Origin: Trichuris trichiura
Lineage: Eukaryota; Nematoda; Enoplea; Trichinellida; Trichuridae
Assembly (NCBI GenBank): GCA_037903355.1
Contig: JBAJFE010000014.1
Span: 682,001 to 746,000, forward strand
DNA: 64,000 bases
Reading direction: 5' to 3'
The number at the start of each line of letters is the position of its first letter. Position 1 is the stretch's first letter. The notes beneath the pieces were generated by a model, which saw only the letters and a program-made list of their open reading frames with translations, ran no database searches and had not been told where the DNA came from. This document shows, in pieces, positions 49,731 to 61,954 of the stretch. A program made the position numbers and the translations under genes.

Positions 49731-49782
49731 TGTATGTCTGGACGTTCAGAAGGCATTGGTGTATGTCTGGACGTTCAGAAGG
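49725..49782. repeat. 29-bp direct tandem repeat at the start of unit B
   Basis: CATTGGTGTATGTCTGGACG plus nine more bases occurs twice head to tail (49725-49753, 49754-49782). The second copy continues into unit B homology, and the matching single site in unit A is near 29690. The repeat marks the join between the retroelement remnant and the duplicated unit. Confidence 0.85.
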
Positions 49783-50998
49783 TTTCCTGAACTGATTTTG
49801 TGACGGTAGTAAGCGGCTAATAGGCATAATGCAAATGCCCGCCTTGGCACCCTCTCGTAATAGAACGAATCAAGAAATTGCATCTTAATTCACCAGATGA
49901 CTTGCCGTACACATTTGGTCCGGCAAGCAGCAGCGTTCAAGTTTTGCGCTGCTGTTCAGTCATCCGTTAATCTGTTGTTTCCAGTTTTTCCGTCCTGCTG
50001 AGTGACTGGCTATTGTTTACCTTGAACACCGACTTCATATTGTTTAAAGAGCAGCAATTGATTTTTGGGTAGTTGTTTAGTAAACCGTGGAGCTCCCAGG
50101 ACACGTTGCGTTCCGAAAACTCAGTCGTCTAAAAAAACGGGTTGTTATACGCAGTTAAGCAAAAAAATACTTCTCAATACTTCAAATATCTGTTATCCGT
50201 TAATGTTTCGTAGAAGCATTGACCCATTGTACTCTAAATGCTGATTCTCTTACGACCTTCTTTTATTATCAGGTTAGAGGGGATGATATTTGTACAGATA
50301 ACTTGCCGAAAAAGCAAAGTAAAAATTATCCGTTGTTTAGAGTTCACTATGCATATTGTATAGTTCATCGAAATGGTTAAAATTGTCAACCTTCCTGCAA
50401 AAGTAAGTAACAGAATTTTACCAATACCAGATTTTAATGAAAGACCAATAGGTGAGTAAAGGTATGACAATTATGTTAAGGAATTGATGAGTTCCACTGC
50501 ATTGCAACTTCCCGCGGAAAAGAAGAATTTCTGCCATAGGATATCACATGCCTTCAAGAAAAACAAGGTATATGAAGTCTTCGCACAGTTCCTCAATTTT
50601 TTTGCCATAAAAGTCATTTCTAACTGTGAACTTGTTTCTACGAACGAAACGAAAGGAGTGAATTCATAATCGGTGACGTATCGTTTGCCGCACTCACTGC
50701 TAGTGGCCAAGCGTCTTTATGTGGAGATTAAACTCTTAAGTTGGCCAGTTTGTATTTACAAATCCGTTTTCTTTAAAAGTGCTGTCCCCTTGAGTTAATT
50801 GTATGCAGTGCTTATTTCGTTAATACAACCTGAGAAGCTTTCAAAACTTAAGCTGTTCTGTCGTCAGTCCGATGCATGTATCCCTAAAGCACCTCGACTT
50901 TCCAAAGCTTTTTGCATCTTGAACGGAGCACAAATAATACAGTAATAAGTGGTGCAAAGGTTTTATTACGGAGTAGTTCCCGTTTTAATGTGCGTAAA

Positions 50999-51034
50999 CT
51001 CCGGAGCTTTCGGGTCGACCGTACCCGTCTTCAG
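50999..51034 (-). ncRNA. Hammerhead-like core, left arm
   Basis: Minus strand: CTGAAGA (51034-51028), stem II with GGGT/ACCC ends, GAAA (51011-51008), then GCTCCGGAG. All core elements are present. Bases following stem III (TTTACG) allow a UUU or UUA cleavage position. Confidence 0.6.
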
Positions 51035-51050
51035 CGGTTGTGATTTATCG

Positions 51051-51088
51051 CTGAAGATGGGCCCCGGTCGACCCGAAAGCTCCGGAGT
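51051..51088 (+). ncRNA. Hammerhead-like core, right arm
   Basis: Plus strand: CTGAAGA (51051-51057), stem II GGG/CCC, GAAA (51075-51078), then GCTCCGGAG and TTTACG. It mirrors the left-arm core with a few differences in stem II, so a transcript across both arms could instead fold into one long hairpin and mask both. Confidence 0.6.
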
Positions 51089-52935
51089 TTACGCGCATTA
51101 AAACGGGAACTACTCCGTAATAAAACCTTTGCATTATGAAAATATACGGTCCCGTACGAAGAAATCACATTTTCAAGTAATAAGTGGTAATAAACAAGGG
51201 GGTGCCTTTTCTTTCAACTAAATCAACTGACCCGACGGCAAGTCAGGAGATGAATTTTAGATGCCTGACGATACATACAGAAAAAGCAGAACCGAACTGA
51301 CGAAGAAATAACACTTATCATTGTGTTATACTATAGATGAGGCGTGACGAAATTGTTGTTTTTCTTGTATAAAAAGTGAAAACCTCATTCTTCTTCATTA
51401 TTCCGGTTGTACGGAAATTTAGTTTCGAAATGTTCAGTCTCTCTTTATTCCTTAGGACTTGAGCAAGTTCGCCTTTCGCACCGCATGTAGTGCTTCAATA
51501 TTTCCTTACCAATAGTTTGTTTAGTGGTAGGTACCTGGAACACACACATCCCGTTTAACTGTTATCAAACTTTACTCACGGAGATTACAGCGCGTAGACC
51601 AAGTCCTTTCCTGGTAATATTTATCATAGACACTGAAACCTGAGCTGGGTGTTTCCAGGAAAGCCTTTTCAATAAAATTTTATTACTGCTTACATCAGTA
51701 TTTTTATCGAAGGCGAACACGCCCTTTACAAGAAGCTGCATTTTCAATGGCAAAGTCAAATTAAAATGCCTGAAAATCTAATTATTCTAAAGAAAAGCTT
51801 CCATTCGGTTCTTTGGTATCATATATGGTGACTCTTCAAATGCAAAGAGTTTGTTTCTTGACCAAATATGGCGAATTGCGGGCGACAGTGAAATAAGACA
51901 GCAAGAATGACTGTGCCGTGCTACAGCCGTCTATGTGAATAGTAAGGGATGCATTACGAAACTCAGCATGCTGAAACGCGTATCAACGAGAATACATCTC
52001 TTTGGTTGATCATGTGTCACAGTTCAGAAATGATGACTTAGTGCAAACTAAAGTAACAAAGACTTGAAACTTTAGTTCATCTGCCCTTTTTTGAAAGGCG
52101 CTTTAGCTCTTAGCAATGGTTGAATAAAATTTGTTAGCAAACTTACTGAAAAGCTCTTTATCCTTTTCAACTTGACGAAAACTTGCTGGTCATATACCGG
52201 TAACACCGTTCCATCGCCAGCAGTGGACCCTAGCGTCGCCGACTACCGAGAGTAGTTGTAGTTTTGCTCGTTTTTGCAAGATACATTCTCTTATGTCAGC
52301 TGAGCCAAAGCTTCCTTACCTTTACGCTGCTGTGGGTCTGCTTTCTATTTTGGTTATTTCCGTTTTGATCACCTTAATAGTGGTATTACTCGACCGAAGT
52401 AGCTCGGCGCCAACTGATTCTACTACTCTGACCCCGCTGCCGACTCAATCATTGCCAACGTATGAAAAATACTGCCTCACTGACGGCTGCAGGAGGGCAG
52501 CCAAAAATCTACGACTTTCTATGAATCTGCAGGCTGATCCCTGCACTGATTTCTACGAGTAAGTAGTTCCAGATTATTGCGCACTAATTGACTATAAATC
52601 AGTGTTCGTGTGTATATATCAAACTTGAATCATAGTTTTCTCTTTGACCGTTCATAAAATATTTAACTTCTGTTATCACAACCTAGTCTCACAGTATTTC
52701 ACTGTAGTTGATCCGTCACGCTTCAGCAGATCGCACGTCTGTTTCTTTCTGATCCGTTGATATCATGACCGACACAGCGGTGTGAGCGCCTTATAAAGCA
52801 GCAGCGTAGAAATATTAGCAAACCACCGTTCGTTTAGCATAGGGACAATGAATATACAATCGGCCTTCGTTATCCGCGATTAATTCGTCCCGGATTTTGA
52901 GCGTTACAACAAGGTATATAGGATAACCTATGAAA

Positions 52936-53645
52936 AACTTCTGTTCTAACTTTTTTGTAGCGGGATTTTCTGCCCGTTTTTTATTAACGTTTTTATGTGA
53001 AGCTTTTGGGCCTCACCGTTGCCCGTCATCAGCGCACTTTGTTCCGGCCGTCGGGTCGGTCATTATGTGAGCAAGCTGCTCCATCCGACCGACCCAGGCT
53101 GAAGTCGCAGCTGTCAGCTCTCTCTTGAGCCGTCAGGCTTCGGTCCTACTTAGTCAGTCACACTTTACAGCGACCACCCATCCGACCTTTTACGACGGTA
53201 GCACATTAACAAAAGAGGAACAACGAGCAAACGAAACAACGTGTACCCGTCTGTTTAAAACAAACGGGTTTTAAGCAGTCTTCTTTTCCGCCATTCCGTC
53301 TTCTTTCTCCTCTTTCGTTGCCCTCTTTTCCTTTGTGCCCGCTTGCACAGATTTAGTTTTCTTTTTTTTTTCTTCTCTAGTAACGGGCGCTTAGAACCTC
53401 TGCTCTAATTCTTTTTAAGTTGAAACTAGGTGGGACCAATACCTGACGGCTGCGGTTTCAGCCAAGGTCGATCGGATGGAGCAGCTGGCTAACATAATGA
53501 CCGACCAGACGGCCGGCACAAACTGCGATGATGACGAGCCACCGCGAGGCCTGAAAGCTTTGCACAAAAACGTTTATACAATAAACGTTAATAAGAAACA
53601 GGCAGAAAATCCCGCTACAAAAGAAGTAGAACAGAAGTTCTGAAC
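52936..53645. repeat. Inverted-repeat insertion in intron 1 of copy B
   Basis: The stretch about 52860-53685 has no counterpart in unit A. Its outer parts 52936-53093 and 53471-53645 are imperfect inverted repeats (GTAGCGGGATTTTCTGCC at left and its complement at right; CGGTCATTATGTGAGCAAGC and complement further in). Minus-strand 53032-53003 reads CTGATGA, GGGC/GCCC stem, AAAAGC (GAAA changed), and plus-strand 53528-53558 reads a damaged CTGATGA and intact GAAAGC. This repeats the outward-facing Penelope pattern. Sequence left of it (CGTTATCCGCGATT near 52865) resembles pogo or Tigger ends, a weak hint of a nested element. Confidence 0.65.
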
Positions 53646-56600
53646 GCCCGTTACAAGAGAAGAAAAGGAAAAGGAATCCGTTGTGGCGGAATTTTCCAGA
53701 GCGCGAATTACTAGTGGAACTCAGTGAGCGTTCAGCATCCACGTCACCATGCAATATAACCTCTCCAAACAGTCATATTGCCTGCATGGCGACTTTATCA
53801 AGTTTCATACTTGTTCATAAATTCACGCTGACATTTCTGTTGACAGGATGTGTGCACGCTGTTAATTTCATCAGTGTAAATCTACATAGGCTGCTAGAAA
53901 ATTTGTCCAAGCAACACGCATAAAACAATTCGTCTTGCGACTTATCGTCTTCTCAAAAACAGTTCTGAGACTTAGCTTAATCAAGCTTTCTTCCATTACT
54001 GAGACTTCACTTTCAAGTAGTAAATCTCTATTGAGTAGGACAAAAAAAGAAGTTGACTGTGCAATTCCATGAGAAGGAATCCAATTACGTTCTTGAATTA
54101 TGTTAAGAAAATTCCAGAAAGCATGAAATTTTACCCGCGTTGCTTCTTTAAATGGAATGCTCTGATAGTTGCCCACATTTTGAAAAATCTAATGCTGCTT
54201 ACGGTGAAATTATTACTCTTGCGTCTCTTAAAATTTTGCACCGTCAACTTCTTCGGGTCTTTTCTTTTTGCTCATAAAATGGCAGTAGTCCACTAAGTGT
54301 CACGGGCACTAGTGAGATGCATTTTCTTGACTTTTCGGGACCTTTTGCTTTGTCGGCTCGAAAACACCGAAGACGTATCTCAAGACTTGGTATGAGAACG
54401 AACGGGTTTCTTGGGTTCTACACAAATAATACGGGCTTTTGGAAACATTTTAGCCTCATCGTCACCTTCCAATGTACAGCGCCGCACTCCTAACATTGAA
54501 GACGAGACTAGGACTGTCCGCAAAGCTTCATATTATTTGCACAAAAGTTCAGTAAACGCTGTTAATCCTGTAGGTAAAATTTTGAAACGTAATGCCATTT
54601 CAAAAAATAGCCTTCAAAATTACCGAAGAAGCATGTTCATTATGCACTCGAAGCTGTTACTAATTGCGAAACTTATTCTGTTTACCTTAGCATGAATGTT
54701 TGATATCTAAATACTAATAGAAGCTTCCTAACAAAAGCATGCAACCATTTCATTAACGTTAATAATTGACTTGCTCTTGAATGAGTGCTTCATAGCGGCC
54801 AGTACAAAGTCTCACAAAGACTCAAGATAACTGAGTTCTCTACTCATCACAGAACGGATAAAAAGACTATTACGGAAGCCAGTACTTGTCTATTTTAAAG
54901 AGAGCGCATAGAGAAATGGATTCCCATGTTGAATAATGAATCCCTAGCGTCCTGTTTCTGCGTTAATCGTCTCGTTTTTTTCAACGCATTTCATGTGGTA
55001 GAAAACAGTTTGATATGCTCGCAAATGTGCATCAGGCTTGAAATAGCTCATTTTAATTCTGTACTCATTTGCATTTCCTTAAGGCTAAGCTTAAAAACAT
55101 GCATCTCTTAATCCACACATTCAATATATCCAGAAAACCCTGAATATGTTTGGGATGATTCGTTTGTAATGCCTGTTGCAAAAGTGGCTGTCTATTTACT
55201 GAGGTTTGGGTTCGGGTCAAAGCGCGGAATAGCTCGAAAATGCATTCTAAAGTTTAGCCATGTGCCAATTGTGCATTGCCGTCTTCCAGAAAAGGACGTA
55301 CTTGAGTAGAGGCGTTATTATACTGTTGTCGGTCGAAGTTTTCTTCATTATTCCGTGAAGGCGGCTGTGATTGTGATGTAGGTTTAAGAAACAAGACCGA
55401 TCTAATAATACTTCACTCACATACGCTGCTTAAGTAGAAGATGTCAATGCAGAACTGCATTAAGGCTAAATATTGTAGTGCATTTTTAACCTATCAGGAT
55501 TTCGACTTTCAGGATTTCGACCACCACTGGCTCAGGTTAATAGCGGTCGGAGCAATAGCTTTTACAACTGTTTCATGCTAAAGTAACCTCAAAAAATTCT
55601 CTTTCAGTTTTCTAGCAGGGAAGATGTGCTTGTTCTTCTATAGAACTTTATTTGGCATTCTCAGGGAAACAGGGAAACTGTGAACCTCGATTGCAAATTT
55701 AATGAAGCAGGTTTTCAGCAAATTTTCAATGTTATGTTGAAACGCTTCACGCGGGAACTGCCTTTAAGCAAAAGGAGACACTTTTGTTCATACAGACAAT
55801 GCTTTTCTAGGTATTCTTGTGGTCTCTGGTCTCGATTAAACCCAATCGAAGAAAGTTCAGCTCAACGCACTTCCGTTACCGTTCTTGCCGATCAAAACAG
55901 CGCTGACCTTAAGCAGTTTCTTAATGACCTGCCTAGAGAACCAACTTCAAACCGCAGTATAGACCTTTTAAGGCGCGTTTATGATGCTTGCATGGACGAA
56001 GAATCAATTGAAAACGTCAGCTCTAAACCACTATTTGATCTACTTGAACGTGCATTTCCCGGAAAGCATAAGTTAGGAAACTATATGGAAAACACGATTC
56101 CACTGGAATCATTGGTTGCCAAGTTGTGGTTGTCGTTTGGTGTGTCCTCCATTATTACTCCCTATGTTAGCGCTGATGAAAGAAATGCTACGACCAATAT
56201 TCTAGTATTAGACCAAGCAATACTTGGATTGGGACCCAGAAGTGAGGATTATTACTTGAAAAATGGCAGTGCTTACCAGTTGATTAGGTATGCCTACACT
56301 GAAGCCGTTAAGAAAATTTTCCACTTGATCTCTAACGACAAACCTTCGGACAGTACGAACACAGATGACATTGGCAGGAATGTTGACAAAATAATAAATT
56401 TTGAAATAGACCTAGCAAGGATAAACACGCCAGCAGACAAGAGGAAAGACCACACGAAGATGTACAACAAAATGACCATCTCTGAACTGCAAGCAACCGG
56501 AAACAAATTCAACTGGTCTATTTTTTTGGACAGGTTCAGACCACTTGATTATGTAAACGTCATAGAGCCAGAATATATCAGGAAAATGAACGTCCTATTG

Positions 56601-57486
56601 AGCGAAACAGACGTGGACACAGTCTATGATTACCTATATTTGAGACTAATTCTAAGCCGACTTGAATTTCTTGAACGTCGTTACAGCGACATATACTACG
56701 ACTTTTTGGAATCGTTTACAAGTCAAGAAAGGGTAAAAGATCGGTCAAAGTATTGCGTTGCATATTTAACTGGAAAATTAGGCGTAGCACAAGAATTTCT
56801 TGGTAAGTTTAAATTTTATTGAGAACGTCGTTTTTTGGCACTGGGCAGTAGTAATTCGTGCCCACTATATGATTTTATTATTGCAATATGGTCCTGTTGT
56901 TTCAATGAACCAAGCACTCTCCGGATCTTTCAGGTTAGGAGGGCTCAACCCATCTTGAGCGAATAGATAGCGAGAATGATTGAATTGACAGGGAAGTTAC
57001 ATGCGATCAACTGTTAGTTTTTAAGTTGCAACTATGTGTTTTACATTGTGATTTTGTTCGAGAATTGCTTTTTAGATTCCCTGCCAGCAGGTGCTATAGT
57101 TACCATAACACTATTCAATTAAGTTTACTGATAGTCACAAATTCATCCATATCACTGTCAGTTTTTGTTTTTATTTATCTACACTGATATCCAGTTCCCA
57201 AATCCATCTATGTTTCACTCCTCTTTCATACTTTATTCCACTCATACATAACACAGCATGGTTAAATAAAAAGAATAAGTGATCTTTAAAGAATGCAAAT
57301 TTCATAGAAGAAGAGAGCGACACATGGATAACGTTTCCAAACTGGATATGGGTACAGATAAATACATTTTCATGTCGAAATTGGTTTTTTGGACGAAACA
57401 ACGTCCCGCTGAAAATACAACACCGCTGAGGTTCGGTAATGCTTGGACTGACAGCCACGGAGCATCATTTAAATCCTTGAATTTTT

Positions 57487-57548
57487 AACGGGACGTTATT
57501 CCGTAAAAATACTCAGTACCAACATGAAAACCTACGGTCCCGTATCTT
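57487..57548 (+). repeat. Penelope-type 3' terminus remnant in intron 2 of copy B
   Basis: Counterpart of 37489-37550 in unit A, with the same ACGGGACGTTATTCCGTAAA and TACGGTCCCGTA words, so it was present before duplication. Confidence 0.4.
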
Positions 57549-60104
57549 GAAGTTATATCTCCAAAACAGACGAATGAGAAAAAAATAAACATTGGTATAG
57601 ACGAGTCAGCAACCTTCAATAAATATAGTTTTGAATAATGCCACGATAGCTAGAGCATCTGGTGACAGGAAATTCAAAAATCAGTTTTCGATTCAAATCA
57701 CACTGTAAAACATCCAGTTGCACTTTAAAAACTAACAACTGATCGATAGTAACTTTATTGTCAATTCAATCAGTCTCAGCACCTATCTTCTGAAGATAGG
57801 TTAACCTGATAATCCCACAGAAGACTTGTTTTATTTAGACAACGGGACGTACCGTAGTAAACAAATTGTATAAAAAATTGGTTAAACAGAAAGCTCAGTA
57901 CAGCAGGGCAAGGAATCATTTGTAGGCTACCCAAGGAGCAAAAAGTAATTATAACAGACACTTATTTAGTTGCTTCATAGAAGAACATCTATTGGTTATA
58001 TCTTTCGTTTATTGCTGCCAATAATCAATATTTAACACCATCATTAAATGACTTCGTCAGCATTAACTTCACCTTCAGATGTGCAAACAGATGTTTGCGG
58101 GCGGACGGCGCCCTCCGGTTTGTGATCGTGCGTTTGTTCTGATAATTTTTGTAGACGGTGGTATATTAATCAGATATATTAATTCGTATAATACTAATAA
58201 TAATTTCAACCTCATTCCATGAGATTGGGCTTGGGGATTTCCAATATTTATTATGTCATAGGGACAAACAAAGCGTGACGGCTTTGTCCTTGTGAATGAA
58301 GCTTTTCCGCGAGCACAGCCTAACAGCTGATGCATGCCTTGCATAAAAGAATTGCAACACAAATTCTACGTCCGATAGTTTCATGGGGGGAACGCAGATT
58401 TACAAAGAACATTGAAAGCGTAGTTGCAACCACCTGAAAATCCCCTGTTTCTAAGCTTTCTGTTGTTTTCAACGCGCCTTGAGATAAGGTACAACTTAAC
58501 AAAGGCAGCATGCTTTCTGTATTATTCTCACGACCTGCGTAACGTTCCCGTACCAAACCCCATTGCTTATCATACTCTGAGGATGTTCAAGTAAAGCAGT
58601 AAATCAAACAATAGAGCTTAAGATACTACCCTTAAACGCGCGTTCCATTTTCTTACTTTATATAAGCTCCCAGTCTGTATCAAGAAAGTCGAGGAATTCT
58701 TGAATAGCTCAAGCGAGTTGCTGTAAACGCTAGCTTGCGCTTTTCATGAAGCAATATTGCAGATTAATCTTTTCTGGAATCAAAGAATTTACCAACAGTT
58801 CAGTCGAGTTTCTTCTGACATTAGGGGGAAATAAGTGTCAATGTTATATGGCTGTTATTCGGCAAAAATAATTCTTAGGCATAGTAATACGTTTTCTGCT
58901 CGCTTAGATGATGCTGTTCTAACTTTAGGTTACGCAATGGGAAAAATATTTGTGCAAAGAAAGAACTTTGACAAAGAAAGTAAAGCTGATGCTGACAAAA
59001 TGGTGACCGAGCTCAAGAATGCATTCAATCTCCTTTTAAACCAGAATAATTGGATGGATGAACCTACGAAGCAGAAAGCGAAAGAAAAGATCCACCAAAT
59101 GGTTTCCACCGTAGGTTATCCTGAAGAAATAAACAAACTTGATGCCATTTACGGGCCGCTACTTAAAGAACATGATGATTACCACGATACAGTTGTAAAC
59201 TCTAATGACTCCTTTTTTGAAATTAACACAAAAATGTTAACATGGCTCAAGCAAAAGCAAAACAATCAGATTGGTAAACCGTGTGACCGGCATGACTTTG
59301 CTGGATCTCCTGTTACTGTTAACGCTTGGTATGCGCCATCAAGAAACTCAATCGTACTTCCGGCTGGAATTCTTCAACCGCCGTTCTATGACAAAACTTT
59401 CCCTGCTGCGGTTAACTTTGGTTGCATTGGCAGCGTAATAGGACACGAAATGACTCATGGATTTGATACTCGAGGTGCAGAATATGACAGCTACGGAAAC
59501 TTGAACGTACAAAACTGCATTCAGTATTTTGTATATTTGATACATATTAGACATACCTTTTACGTAATATCTTATAACCGTACAGATTTTGAGAATGACG
59601 TGAACTTTAGTTTAGAAGTTGGAGGCGTTTTCGTGACAAACAGTTCAGTTCTTTTTTCGTCATTAGTTGAGCAGTTGTCTAATTTAGAATTGGTGGACAA
59701 ACAGTTCGAAAGAAAAGTTTGAAGAAAAGGTTCAATGCTTTGTCGACCAGTACAGCCATTTCTGCTATCCTGAACTTGGAGATAACGTCTGCGTAAAAGG
59801 TGAAAACACGAAAGGTGAAAACATAGCCGACAATGGTGGCATATTCGCTGCGCAAAGCGCTCACGAAGGGAAAACCACAGGAAGTGCTACCCAGCTGGAA
59901 CAATTCACAATGGATCAAATATTTTTCCTGAGCTTTGCTAACTTTTATTGAACTCCACGAATATGTTTCTTCAATATTAATGAGCATGCGCCTGACCGGA
60001 CCAGGGTCGTTGGAACGTTGCAGAATTTTGACGAGTTTGCGAAAGCATTCAATTGTCCCTTGGGTTCTGTAATGAATCCTGAGAAGAAATGTGTGGTATG
60101 GTAA

Positions 60105-61686
60105 GCCGGTGAACAACAGCGTGATTCTCTACATTTTCCACAGTCACATTCAGGAAGTTGGTACAGACAACTTTTTGTATCAATATTTAAAATGAATAAA
60201 CATACGTGTAATACATGAAAGTCCACGTTAAGTATAGCGACCACGATCTTATTCTGCGTTTATTTCCTTTTAACCAGCACAGTCAGTGGGCATTGCAAAG
60301 CTCGTGGAAGGGCGGAATAACACTTTTCGAATTACGGAGACGTAACAAAACATTCTAAGCAACGTCGCTATCGTCTTTTCCGTTTCTCAATAGAGAAGGC
60401 CTTATCAAAGACGTTACGATTACTGTAGAATGTTAGTTTAGTATTCAAAACCCATAAATATTTTTGAAAGTGGCTACTGGAGCTTAGCAAGTACGTTGGA
60501 GACGAGCTATGGGCTTTTTCAAGGCAAATCACGCAGTCCTGTACATTTCGATGGTCGCAAAGCTGAAGAATTACGTGTTCATTATCTAATGTTTTGAAAA
60601 AGTAGGGCATCTTACCTGAATGGGATAAGTGCCACAAACTGATTGAATACAGAAGTCTTAAAATCTACGCTCACGTTCGATTGCGCGGTACTACTGAGAT
60701 GCGCATACCTTCTCTGCACTTCGCAATGTAGGGCTGTGCACAGCGAGTAACAGCTTCACCATCGCAGAAGAATTCACTTCAGTATCGTCTCTCTGTTATG
60801 ATTTCTGATCATCCCGCCAACCTCAATGAAGTTCAATGATGGGCTGTTGAGCCGCCCGACTTGAAACCAGCAATCTTCACATTGCTATCTTTATGCTGTC
60901 AGAACAACAGAGGAACGCGTTGAGAGCGATGAAAACGTAAGCAAAATGAACAGAAATACTAATGGAAGTTAAGTTTTAGAGTGTTTTTGTTTATGAAAAC
61001 CGTATGAATTTACGGACGACATATCTTTAACACTGAATACAGTATATCGACCGAGCAGCGAGTACCCGGAATGTTTTATTACTACTTTGAAACATTTTGA
61101 AAAGCCTTTCTTTCGTTGTGAACAGAAAATAAAGCGCTAAAGAAATGCACGCAAGGTAGATGCTACCTATCAAATAACACGTCGTTGAAACATGAGCCAT
61201 TACGCATAGCCAAGAAAATAGGTTGCAAGACAAAAGTGGTATTAAGGTGAGCTCAGTGAGGACAGCAACCTTACCTGCAATAAACGGTCAGAAGCTCAGT
61301 TAATTTTGATTTCCTGTACGAACAGAGATTTCGAAAACATCGCTTATCCATTCTTTTGATTTTGCGGATTTCTTGTAAATAGTGTCAGAAAAGATACCAC
61401 GTGAATAACCGGCTTTGGCAGCCAAGCGTCCATAACGACGCTGCTTTGTGATTCTTCAATGTCGCCTATTCCGGTTCTTGTGGGCCAAAATCCGTTGAGT
61501 TAGGTTGCTCAGCCACCAGCTGGGACCATGAACCACGTTCAGTTCGTAATGAAACAGGTCAGTTTTACCCTACTGTTCACTCATCGTTGGAACAGCAATC
61601 CGACTGAATATCAGAGGAGCCACAGGGTATAAAACTTGGCTCATTCTTTTGGTTCAAATGCCAAGGGCACTTAGTCACAATTGGAG
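60105..61686. other. Downstream flank of M13 copy B
   Basis: AATAAA at 60195-60200 matches the candidate polyadenylation signal of copy A. The rest is duplicated non-coding DNA corresponding to 42250-43830, with no gene seen. Confidence 0.5.
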
Positions 61687-61954
61687 AGATAATGACCTTT
61701 TTCATAGTAGATCTTCAGATTCACGGGCTTGGCCTGTTGGATGTATCTGTAAGTAAACTTCAAAATGCCCTGCCAACGGATGGATGAGCAAATTGTAAGA
61801 ATTGTGTTGCAATTTGCTCATCCATCCGTTGGTAGGGCATTTTGAAGTTTACTTACAGATACATCCAACAGGCCAAACCCGTGAATCTGAAGATCTACTA
61901 TGAAACTATTCAGGCCTGTTAAAAGACATCCTGTCTTTCGAAAGATAATGACCT
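61687..61954. mobile_element. Long-hairpin insertion with 12-bp target duplication
   Basis: AGATAATGACCT occurs at 61687-61698 and 61943-61954; unit A has a single copy at the matching site near 43832, so 61699-61942 is an insertion. It contains 95-bp arms (61701-61795 and 61810-61904) with two mismatches around a 14-nt loop, followed by 38 extra bases on the right only. There is no coding capacity and no ribozyme-like core, so its class is unclear. Confidence 0.9.

Larger units (their letters stand above)
50941..51187. mobile_element. Foldback insertion made of two Penelope-type 3' ends with ribozyme-like cores
   Basis: A 223-bp insertion (50953-51175) is flanked by the 12-bp direct repeat AGTAATAAGTGG (50941-50952, 51176-51187); the corresponding site in unit A, near 30890, has no insertion. 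Arms 50953-51036 and 51049-51133 are nearly perfect inverted repeats around a 12-nt loop. After the right arm comes ATGAAAAT...GGTCCCGTACGAAGAAA, like the terminus of the 38.9-kb element. Each arm holds one hammerhead-like core. It appears to be an extremely 5'-truncated version of the inverted Penelope arrangement. Confidence 0.85.
52293..60104 (+). pseudogene. M13 family metallopeptidase copy B, 3'-truncated paralogue
   Basis: Exons 52293-52558, 55811-56802 and 58929-59506 have exactly the lengths of copy A; exon 4 starts at 59688. The signal anchor, CTDFYEYSCGLW, NAWYAP (551 onward), HEMTH (592-596) and ENIAD are kept. In exon 4 a 9-nt deletion follows GGI, then a 2-nt and a 1-nt deletion leave about 16 residues out of frame before the frame recovers. 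A rewritten segment then gives a TGA stop at 59949-59951, so the product is 699 residues and lacks the last 60, including CxxW. A recognisable but untranslated tail continues to 60104. After the zinc motif, FDDQG is FDTRG. The missing C-terminal part packs the catalytic domain in known M13 structures, so activity is doubtful. A secreted or membrane decoy product is possible but unproven. Confidence 0.85.

Noticed and set aside
53681..53923. Open frames just after the intron 1 insertion in copy B
   Set aside because: No motifs, and the matching frame in unit A is different; intronic.
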